Below are positions 57,853-64,000 of a stretch of DNA of 64,000 bases, piece by piece. A program made the position numbers and the translations under genes. Numbering within the stretch: the stretch's first letter is position 1; each line of letters begins with the position of its first letter. Origin of the DNA: Streptomyces sp. ISL-96 (GTDB lineage: Bacteria; Actinomycetota; Actinomycetes; Streptomycetales; Streptomycetaceae); the NCBI RefSeq assembly GCF_018614035.1, contig NZ_JAGGPA010000020.1, positions 62,001 to 126,000 of the forward strand, read 5' to 3'. The notes beneath the pieces are model-generated. The model was not told the DNA's origin and searched no databases. It was given only the letters and a program-made list of their open reading frames with translations.

Positions 57853-58926
57853 ATGCCAGTGCAGACTTCGGTACGACCTCCGCCCTCACCCTTGGCCTCG
57901 CAGAAATCCGGCAGTGACTTCGCGAAGCTGTCCAAGGAGATCACCGCGGCCGGGCTGATGGGCCGCCGCCCCGGCTATTACACAGCTCGTATCGCCGCGG
58001 TGACCGCCCTCTACGCCGGCGGCTGGATCGCCTTCGTACTCGTCGGTGACAGCTGGTGGACTCTGGCGGTCGCCGGTTTCCTCGCCGTGGTCTTCGGCCA
58101 GGTCGCCCTGGTGACCCACGACACGGCCCACCGTCAGGTGTTCCGGCTGCGCAAGGCCAGCGAGCGCTCCGGCCGCCTCGCCGGGAACCTCGGCATCGGC
58201 ATGGGCTACGGATGGTGGCAGGACAAGCACACCCGCCACCACGCCAACCCCAACCACGCGGAGCTCGACCCGGACGTCCTCCCCGACGTACTGGTCTGGT
58301 CCCAGGACCAGGCGCGCGCGGCCAAGGGACTGCCCCGGCTGCTCGGCCGCTCGCAGGCCTTCCTGTTCTTCCCGCTGCTCACGCTGGAAGGCTTCAACCT
58401 GCATGTGGCAGGCGTACGGGCGCTGGCCAACCGCACGCTCAAGAACCGCACCCTCGAAGGCACGCTGCTCTTCGGCCACTTCGCCGTCTACCTGACCGCG
58501 CTGTTCCTGGTGCTGCCGCCCGGCATGGCGATCGCCTTCCTGGCCGTCCACCAGTGCCTGTTCGGCGTCTACCTCGGATCCATCTTCGCCCCGAACCACA
58601 AGGGCATGCCGATCCTGACCGGCGACGACCGCCCCGACTTCCTGCGCCGCCAGGTGCTCACCTCCCGCAATGTGCGCGGCGGCTGGTTCACCGACATCAT
58701 GCTCGGCGGGCTGAACTACCAGATCGAGCACCACCTGTTCCCCAGCATGCCCACCCCGCACCTGCGGCGGGCCCAGATCATCGTCCGGGACTACTGCCGG
58801 GACCTCGGCATCAGCTACCTGGAGACCAGCCTGATCACCTCGTACCGGCAGGCGCTCACCAGCCTCCACCAGGCAGGAGCCCCGATCCGCGAGGCCCGTG
58901 CGGCCGCCGCCCTCTCCAAGGCCTAG
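57853..58926 (+). CDS. Membrane fatty acid desaturase
   Basis: This 357-residue integral membrane protein has the three histidine clusters of acyl desaturases: HDTAH near residue 92, HTRHH near 127 (KHTRHHANPNHAELDPD) and QIEHHLFPSMPTPHL near 292, which together bind a diiron centre. Four to six hydrophobic helices flank them. The QxxHH third box is typical of acyl-lipid and front-end-like desaturases. It would introduce a cis double bond into membrane lipid acyl chains. The ATG giving MPVQTSV follows AAGGACTCC. A large gap precedes it. Confidence 0.88.
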   Translation: MPVQTSVRPPPSPLASQKSGSDFAKLSKEITAAGLMGRRPGYYTARIAAVTALYAGGWIAFVLVGDSWWTLAVAGFLAVVFGQVALVTHDTAHRQVFRLRKASERSGRLAGNLGIGMGYGWWQDKHTRHHANPNHAELDPDVLPDVLVWSQDQARAAKGLPRLLGRSQAFLFFPLLTLEGFNLHVAGVRALANRTLKNRTLEGTLLFGHFAVYLTALFLVLPPGMAIAFLAVHQCLFGVYLGSIFAPNHKGMPILTGDDRPDFLRRQVLTSRNVRGGWFTDIMLGGLNYQIEHHLFPSMPTPHLRRAQIIVRDYCRDLGISYLETSLITSYRQALTSLHQAGAPIREARAAAALSKA

Positions 58927-58952
58927 CCCGGCCTGGCGCGGGAAACGGCGCC

Positions 58953-60404
58953 CTACCGCCCGCCCCACCGAGGGCGCGCCCCGTCGAGTGCGCAGCGGTA
59001 GGCGGCGTAGCCGTCCTCGTACACCCCGCGTGACTCCCGCCGCGGCTCCACGGTCCGGAACAACTGCGGTTTCTGCTCCGGCGCCTCGCCGAGGAAGCGA
59101 CGCGCCACCCGTACCGCGCCGAGCGCCCCCACCTCGTTGTCCCGCGGGATACGGACCGGACGCCCCAGGATGTCGGCGAAGAGCTGCGCCCACGGGCCCG
59201 ACCGAGTGCCGCCGCCGCACGCGGCGAGGGTGCCGGTGAGGCCGGCGGCCTCCAGGCAGTGCCGGGCGGCGTAGCCGATGGCCTCGCACATGGCGCGTAC
59301 CGCGTCGGCGCGGGTGTGGCCGAGTGTGAGCCCGTCGAGCCGGCCACGGGCGGCGGGGTCCACGAACGGGGCGCGCTCCCCCGCGTCGGAGAGGAAGGGC
59401 AGCGCGGTGACGCCGTTCGCGCCCGGAGGGCTCTCGGCGAGCAGTCCGTCGAGGTCGGCAGTGGTGGCGCCGGTGAGAGTAAGGAGCCATTCCAGGGCCG
59501 CTGTGCCGACCATCGCGGGCATCGCGCGCAGCCAGCGGTCGGTGTCCGGTGTGCACAGCCACATGCCGGCCGGTTCGGTGGAACCGTCTGTCCTGGCCCG
59601 GTCGGTGAGGACCTGGCAGGCCAGGGTGGTGCCGACGATCAGCAGTCCGTCGCCCACGTCGCGTACGCCGCTGCCTATCGCGCAGGCCGGAAGGTCGTAC
59701 GGTCCCGCGGTCAGCGGAAGTCCCATGGGCAGCCCCAGCAGTTCGGCGCCGTGGGCGTCGAGCTCCAGCACGGTTCCGGGCGCGGCGGGGGTGGGCAGCA
59801 GACGCGCCTGCTCCTCGATTCCGCAGGCGGCCAGCGCTTCGGGCGAGTACGTACGGCTCACCGGATCGAGGAAGGGCAGGGTGGCGTCGGACGCGTCCAC
59901 GCTCACCCGGCCGGTGAGGCACTGAGCGACGGCGTCGACGCAGTACCCCGCGGTGACCGCGCGGCGCAGGGTCTGCGGCTCGTACTCCTGGAGGTGCGCG
60001 AGGAGCGGGGCGTGGCAGCCGGGGAACATGCCGGATCCAGTGTGCTTGTACACCTCCTGTACCGTGCCGTTCTCCAGCCAGCGCGCGACCAGATCCGAGG
60101 CTCGGCCGTCCATCCAGGAGATGGCCGGGCGCACGGCGCGGCCGTCGGCGTCGCGCAGCCACAGGCCGTCGCCCTGGCCGGTGAGGGCGAGCGCGGTGGG
60201 CGGTCCGGGCAGTGCGGCGGTGGTCTCCCGTACGACCTCGGCGACCGTACGGACCACGTCGTCGAGGTCCTGTTCGACGCGGCCGCCGGGCAGCCGCACC
60301 ACGCTGCTGCGGCGGGCGGCCGAGGCCAGCGGGGTCCCTTCGCCGTCGAAGGCGACGGCTTTGGTGACGGAGGTGCCGATGTCGACGCCGATGATCACGC
60401 TCAT
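58953..60404 (-). CDS. FGGY-family carbohydrate/polyol kinase
   Basis: This 483-residue FGGY kinase opens with IIGVDIGTSVTKAVAFDGEG, has the substrate-side TGQGDGLWLRDADGRAVRPAISWMDGRA stretch resembling erythritol-type kinases, and the C-terminal GGGTRSGPWAQLFADILGRPVRIPRDNEVGALGA ATP site. It phosphorylates a sugar or sugar alcohol. Its ATG overlaps the stop of the 2-hydroxyacid dehydrogenase gene as ATGA. A DeoR regulator and a polyol permease nearby suggest a C4-C5 polyol substrate. Confidence 0.88.
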   Translation of the reverse strand: MSVIIGVDIGTSVTKAVAFDGEGTPLASAARRSSVVRLPGGRVEQDLDDVVRTVAEVVRETTAALPGPPTALALTGQGDGLWLRDADGRAVRPAISWMDGRASDLVARWLENGTVQEVYKHTGSGMFPGCHAPLLAHLQEYEPQTLRRAVTAGYCVDAVAQCLTGRVSVDASDATLPFLDPVSRTYSPEALAACGIEEQARLLPTPAAPGTVLELDAHGAELLGLPMGLPLTAGPYDLPACAIGSGVRDVGDGLLIVGTTLACQVLTDRARTDGSTEPAGMWLCTPDTDRWLRAMPAMVGTAALEWLLTLTGATTADLDGLLAESPPGANGVTALPFLSDAGERAPFVDPAARGRLDGLTLGHTRADAVRAMCEAIGYAARHCLEAAGLTGTLAACGGGTRSGPWAQLFADILGRPVRIPRDNEVGALGAVRVARRFLGEAPEQKPQLFRTVEPRRESRGVYEDGYAAYRCALDGARPRWGGR

Positions 60405-61447
60405 GGGCGCGTGGCCTCCTGAACCTCTGGGTTGGCCGGGTGCGCGAGCTTCTCGCCGCGTACGAAACGGCCTGCTTCGGCGGCGGTGATGGCGGCGGCG
60501 CGGTGCGCGGTCTGCTGGGTGGCGCCGGCCAGGTGCGGGGCGGTGACGACGTTCGGGGCGTCGTGCAACGGCCAGTCGGCGGGTGGCGGTTCGATGTCGT
60601 AGACGTCGAGGGCGAGGGCGCCGAGGCGGCCGCTCTTCAGCAGATCGGGCAGCGGGGCGTAGTCGAGGAGGCCGCCGCGCGCGGAGTTGACGAGGACGGC
60701 GCCCTTGGGGAGCAGTGCCAGCTTGGCGGCGTCGATGAGGTGGTGGGTCTCGGGGGTGAGGCGGGCGTGCAGGCTCACCACGCTGCTGCGGCGCAGGAGT
60801 TCGTCGAGTTCGACCGGCTCCACGCCGTCGGCGCGGGCGGCCGCCGGGTCGGTGTAGGGGTCGGCGACCAGGACGTGAGAGCCGAAGGCGCGCAGGACGC
60901 GGGCGACGATGCGGCCGATCGCGCCGTAGCCGACGAGGCCGACGGTGGCGCCGTCGAGTTCGATGCCGCCCTCGTCGTACGCGTAGAAGTCGCCGCGCCA
61001 CTTTCCGCGCTTGAGCTCGGCGTCGGCCGTGGTGATGCGGCGCATGGCGGCGAGCATCAGGCCGATGGCGAACTCGGCCGCGGCGGGGGCGTTGCGGCCG
61101 GGCGCGAAGGAGACGGCGACGCCGTGGCTGGTGGCGGCGGCGAGGTCGACGTTGACCGGGCCGCCGCGGGAGACGGCGACCATGCGCAGGTCCGGGCAGG
61201 CCGTGAAGACCTTTTCGGTGAAGGGCGCCATCTGGGTCACGCAGATCTCGGCGCCGTCCAGCGCCTCGATGAGCTCTTCCTCCGTACCGCTCGCCTCGTG
61301 GACGTCGCCGACCGGGCCGAAGGGCTCGTGGGGCCAGGGCAGGGTGAGTTCGGTGATCTCCTGAGCGGCGGAGCCGAGTTCCTCGCGCAGCGCGGCGCTG
61401 AGGAGGTCGGGGCGTACGAAATGATCGCCGGCGGCGAGGATGCGCAT
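60401..61447 (-). CDS. D-isomer-specific 2-hydroxyacid dehydrogenase
   Basis: This 348-residue NAD-dependent dehydrogenase has the cofactor motif LVGYGAIGRIVARVLRAFG near residue 180, LPKGAVLVNSARGGLLDYAPL with the catalytic Arg region, and HDAPNVVTAPHLAGATQQTA with the His. It resembles phosphoglycerate dehydrogenase/PdxB-type enzymes. Being translationally coupled to the FGGY kinase, it may oxidise or reduce a phosphorylated sugar acid made from the kinase product, for example an erythronate- or threonate-phosphate; this is inference. It is the first gene of the minus-strand half of the locus. Confidence 0.88.
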   Translation of the reverse strand: MRILAAGDHFVRPDLLSAALREELGSAAQEITELTLPWPHEPFGPVGDVHEASGTEEELIEALDGAEICVTQMAPFTEKVFTACPDLRMVAVSRGGPVNVDLAAATSHGVAVSFAPGRNAPAAAEFAIGLMLAAMRRITTADAELKRGKWRGDFYAYDEGGIELDGATVGLVGYGAIGRIVARVLRAFGSHVLVADPYTDPAAARADGVEPVELDELLRRSSVVSLHARLTPETHHLIDAAKLALLPKGAVLVNSARGGLLDYAPLPDLLKSGRLGALALDVYDIEPPPADWPLHDAPNVVTAPHLAGATQQTAHRAAAITAAEAGRFVRGEKLAHPANPEVQEATRP

Positions 61448-61499
61448 GGAGCGGGAGCCCTTCTTCGGGTCGCGGTGGCGATGCGCGTCAGCTTTGCCG

Positions 61500-61522
61500 C
61501 AGCGCCACTAACACTGGCGCTG
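61500..61522. promoter_or_regulatory. Palindromic operator candidate in divergent gap
   Basis: The eight-base arms CAGCGCCA (61500-61507) and TGGCGCTG (61515-61522) flank CTAACAC, between the divergent dehydrogenase and phosphatase genes. AT-rich TTTAACATCATTGTTTTG follows at about 61528-61545, and a related TGTTAA occurs upstream of the polyol permease (63017-63022). The DeoR regulator of the locus could bind one of these. Confidence 0.5.
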
Positions 61523-61577
61523 ATAGATTTAACATCATTGTTTTGAAGAATCAATGCACCGCAGGGAGAGATCACCG

Positions 61578-62222
61578 ATGGCGTCACGCCTGTTGCTCGT
61601 ACGGCACGGAGAGACCGAATGGCACGCGGAGAACCGGTACGCAGGCATCTCCGACGTCGCGCTCACCGCCAAGGGGCTGCGGCAGGCCGAGGATCTCGCC
61701 GGCTGGGCCGAGCAGCGTGGCGTCGACGCCGTGGCGTGCTCGCCGGTCAGCCGCGCCCGGCTGACCGCCCTGCCCGCCGCCCGGGCCCTCGGCGTGGAAC
61801 CGGAGATCGTCGAGGCGCTGCGCGAGGTGGACTTCGGCTGGGGGGAAGGCCGCACCATCGCGGAGATGAGCGCCGATGACCCGGAGGCCGTACGCCGCTT
61901 CCGCGAGGACGCCGAGCTCGGCGCCTTCCCCGGATCCGAGCCACCGTCCGCCGCCGCGGCCCGCGCCTCGGACGCGCTGCGCGGCCTCGCGCGCGAGCAC
62001 CCCGGCGGCACGGTTCTGGTGGTGGCGCACAACACGCTGCTGCGCATGGCGCTGTGCGCGATGCTCTCGATCCCGGTCGGCCGTTACCGCCTGGTGTTCC
62101 CCCGGCTCGACAACGCGGCCGTGACCGAGATCGAGGTGACGGACGCCGGCACCGCCCTGCGCTCGCTCAACGTCCCCACCTGGGCACCTGTCCATGGCGG
62201 TACGCGAAACTTGGCCTCATGA
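61578..62222 (+). CDS. Histidine phosphatase family protein (sugar phosphatase-like)
   Basis: This 214-residue protein begins with LLLVRHGETEWHAENRYAGISDVALTAKGLRQA, the RHG motif of phosphoglycerate-mutase-like phosphatases, and has the second catalytic His in VLVVAHNTLLRMALCAM. It is a plausible phosphatase or mutase for a phosphorylated intermediate of the adjacent kinase/dehydrogenase pathway. AGGGAGAG precedes the ATG. Its stop overlaps the ATG of the DeoR gene (ATGA), so regulator and enzyme are translated together. Confidence 0.85.
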   Translation: MASRLLLVRHGETEWHAENRYAGISDVALTAKGLRQAEDLAGWAEQRGVDAVACSPVSRARLTALPAARALGVEPEIVEALREVDFGWGEGRTIAEMSADDPEAVRRFREDAELGAFPGSEPPSAAAARASDALRGLAREHPGGTVLVVAHNTLLRMALCAMLSIPVGRYRLVFPRLDNAAVTEIEVTDAGTALRSLNVPTWAPVHGGTRNLAS

Positions 62223-62992
62223 CGACGACCGGCGCGGAAGCCCGCAGGCAGATGATCACCGAGCACGTGCTGCACCACGGCACGGCGAGTGGGGCGGAGC
62301 TCGCGGAGCTCACCCGCGTGAGCCTGATGACGGTGCACCGCGACCTGGACGAGCTGGCCAGGCGCGGGGTGCTGCGCCGGTTCCGGGGCGGGGTCTCCGC
62401 GCTGCCCTCGACGGTCTTCGAGTCGAATCTCGACTACCGGCTCGGCGTCAACACGGCCGAGAAGGAGGCCATCGCGAAGACCGCCGCCGACCTCGTCGAG
62501 CCGGGGATGTCGGTGATGCTGGACGACTCCACGACCGCGCTCGCGCTGGCCAGGCTGCTGGTGGAGCACGCCCCGCTGACCGTGGTGACCAACGCCCGCC
62601 GGGTCATCGACCTGTTCGCCGGCCACGAGGACATACGCCTCATTTCGCTCGGCGGGGAGTACTCGCACACCCACGACTCGTTCCTGGGCGTCCCCTGCCT
62701 GGAGGCCATCGAGGCACTTTCTGTGGACATGGTGCTGGTCTCCACCTCGGCGATGGACGCCCGGATGACGTATCACCAGGAGCAGGACGTGGTGCTGGTC
62801 AAGCGGGCGATGCTGGCCTCCGGCACACGCAAGGTGCTGCTCATGGACCGTACGAAGCTGGCCAGGACGGCGCTGCACCGGCTGGCGCCTGTCGAGGACT
62901 TCGACCACCTGGTGGTGGACGACGGGGTGAGCGGCGAGCTGCTGACCGCGCTCAAGGAGCGCACGGACGTCCGAGTCGCGGCCGGCGGCTGA
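62219..62992 (+). CDS. DeoR/GlpR-family repressor
   Basis: This 257-residue regulator has the DeoR winged helix (QMITEHVLHHGTASGAELAELTRVSLMTVHRDLDELARRGVLRRFRGGVS) and a sugar-phosphate binding domain with SVMLDDSTTALALARLL, LISLGGEYSHTHDSFLG, and the conserved LLMDRTKLARTALHRLAPV. It is coupled to the phosphatase gene by a four-base overlap and sits between the divergent catabolic genes and the polyol permease, so it is very probably their local repressor, released by a phosphorylated polyol. Confidence 0.9.
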   Translation: MTTTGAEARRQMITEHVLHHGTASGAELAELTRVSLMTVHRDLDELARRGVLRRFRGGVSALPSTVFESNLDYRLGVNTAEKEAIAKTAADLVEPGMSVMLDDSTTALALARLLVEHAPLTVVTNARRVIDLFAGHEDIRLISLGGEYSHTHDSFLGVPCLEAIEALSVDMVLVSTSAMDARMTYHQEQDVVLVKRAMLASGTRKVLLMDRTKLARTALHRLAPVEDFDHLVVDDGVSGELLTALKERTDVRVAAGG

Positions 62993-63108
62993 CAACAAGA
63001 TTTCTTAAACTCTTGCGTGTTAATTTCACAGAGGCCATGATGCATTCCCGGTCGCGGCTGTTACGTCCGCGGGCCCGGCCCATGGCACTCAATGTGGAGG
63101 CACGAGCA

Positions 63109-64000
63109 ATGAGCAGCACCGCCGCACCAGCCGCGCGTACGGGAGGCACGGGAGGAACGGTCTGGGATCGCATCGGGATCCCCAGGCCGCTCCTCTTCGG
63201 CTTCATCGGCGTCCTGATCTTCATGATCGGCGACGGCGTCGAGTCGGGCTTCATCGCCCCGTTCATCGAGGGCAACGGCGCCGGCAGCGAAGTCCGGGCG
63301 AGCTATGTGATCACGGCGTACGGCGTCACGGTCATGCTCGCCTCCTGGCTGTCGGGCGCCCTGTCAGAACTGTGGGGTCCTCGGCGGGTGATGCAGCTGG
63401 GCCTCGCCATCTGGATCGTCTTCGACATCCTCTTCCTCGCGCTCGGCGCGGCCCAGGACAACTACACGCTGATGCTGGTCTTCTACGGCCTGCGCGGCTT
63501 CGGCTACCCGCTCTTCGCCTTCTCCTTCCTGGTGTGGGTCACCGCGACCGCCCCGGTGGCCCGGCTCGGCGCGGCCGTCGGCTGGTTCTACTTCGCCTTC
63601 ACCGGCGGGCTGCCCACGCTCGGCTCGCTCACCGCGTCCGTCACCAACCCGCTCTTCGGAAAGTTCGGCACGCTCTGGGTCGCGCTGGCCCTGATCGCGA
63701 TCGGCGGCGCCTTCTGCCTCCTCGGCGTACGCGAACGGACCGGGTACTCCCGGCTCGCGCCACCCGGAGTCAAGCCGGTGCAGTCGCTGACCCGCAGCCT
63801 GTCCATCGCCTGGACCAACCCCAAGGTCGCCGTCGGCTGCGTGGTGCGCATCATCAACACCGCCCCGCAGTTCGGCCTCTGGGTGATCCTCCCCGCCTTC
63901 TTCACCGACGAGATGGGCTTCAGCGACGGCGACTGGCTGCGCCTTCTCTCGATCATGTTCGCCACGAACATCTTCTTCAACCTGCTCTTCGGGCTGGTCA
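63109..64000 (+). CDS. Polyol permease-type MFS transporter (partial at window end)
   Basis: About 297 residues are in the window; the frame is open at base 64000, so the gene is cut by the window edge. It begins RIGIPRPLLFGFIGVLIFMIGDGVESGFIAPFI and has GLRGFGYPLFAFSFLVWVTATAPVARLGAAVGWFYFAFTGGLPTLGSL, both typical of the ribitol/arabitol permease (RbtT/DalT-like) family. GGAGG precedes the ATG by ten bases. With the DeoR gene and FGGY kinase it forms a polyol uptake and utilisation locus. Confidence 0.85.
   Translation, partial: MSSTAAPAARTGGTGGTVWDRIGIPRPLLFGFIGVLIFMIGDGVESGFIAPFIEGNGAGSEVRASYVITAYGVTVMLASWLSGALSELWGPRRVMQLGLAIWIVFDILFLALGAAQDNYTLMLVFYGLRGFGYPLFAFSFLVWVTATAPVARLGAAVGWFYFAFTGGLPTLGSLTASVTNPLFGKFGTLWVALALIAIGGAFCLLGVRERTGYSRLAPPGVKPVQSLTRSLSIAWTNPKVAVGCVVRIINTAPQFGLWVILPAFFTDEMGFSDGDWLRLLSIMFATNIFFNLLFGLV

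Noticed and set aside
58953..61001. Longer 682-codon version of the FGGY kinase frame
   Set aside because: The extra N-terminal 199 residues are Arg/Pro-rich and antisense-like; the kinase motif and coupled ATG fix the start at 60404.

Overview
The window reads as a Streptomyces or close streptomycete chromosome, probably an accessory-rich region. The evidence is very high G+C, frequent GTG and TTG starts preceded by GGAG-type ribosome binding sites, Tat and lipoprotein signals, and small protein families typical of streptomycetes (DUF6131-, DUF6296- and DUF6381-like, Asp23). No rRNA, tRNA, insertion sequence, phage or CRISPR array was seen.

Layout. 1-12.6 kb: exported enzymes and small proteins (L,D-transpeptidase, Tat-exported guanine deaminase, lipoprotein, YciO, a membrane sigma factor/zinc-finger/CAP fusion, beta-propeller phytase, Tat-lipoprotein agmatine-deiminase-like enzyme with divergent TetR). 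12.8-14.9 kb: a two-gene T4-phage-type RNA repair operon (Rnl1 ligase plus kinase-phosphatase). 15-16.6 kb: exported beta-carbonic anhydrase and a DUF2278 protein. 16.6-25.9 kb: an eight-gene minus-strand operon whose content matches the bacterial Pel and fungal galactosaminogalactan systems (deacetylase, PelF-like glycosyltransferase, polytopic membrane protein, three nucleotide-sugar enzymes, spherulin-4/GH135-like and GH114 hydrolases). 26-40.5 kb: lysyl oxidase, PP2C phosphatase, LysE/LysR pair, PEP-mutase-family enzyme, BrkB, a vertebrate-type protein-arginine deiminase, a metal ArsR/CDF pair, and an MFS/DeoR pair. 40.5-48.5 kb: a patchy region with an MFS gene behind a Fur/Zur-like box, a sortase, and several decayed genes (RibD/DHFR, sirtuin, a winged-helix tail), ending in an aquaporin that overlaps an SDR gene. 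48.5-58.9 kb: single metabolic genes (arginase family, FAD oxidase, 2OG dioxygenase, YbdK, phosphoesterase, sialidase, ZIP, Nudix, desaturase). 58.9-64 kb: a divergent polyol utilisation locus (FGGY kinase, 2-hydroxyacid dehydrogenase, phosphatase, DeoR, polyol MFS permease that runs off the end).

How genes work together. The EPS operon encodes sugar supply, polymerisation, deacetylation and hydrolysis of a probable cationic amino-sugar polymer. The RNA repair pair would heal and seal cleaved RNA ends. The polyol locus pairs import with phosphorylation and oxidation under its own DeoR regulator. A repeated theme is enzyme families that are normally cytosolic carrying export signals (guanine deaminase, agmatine deiminase, carbonic anhydrase, arginine deiminase). 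Starts were set by ribosome binding sites where visible; functions are inferred from residues recognised by eye, with no database search.
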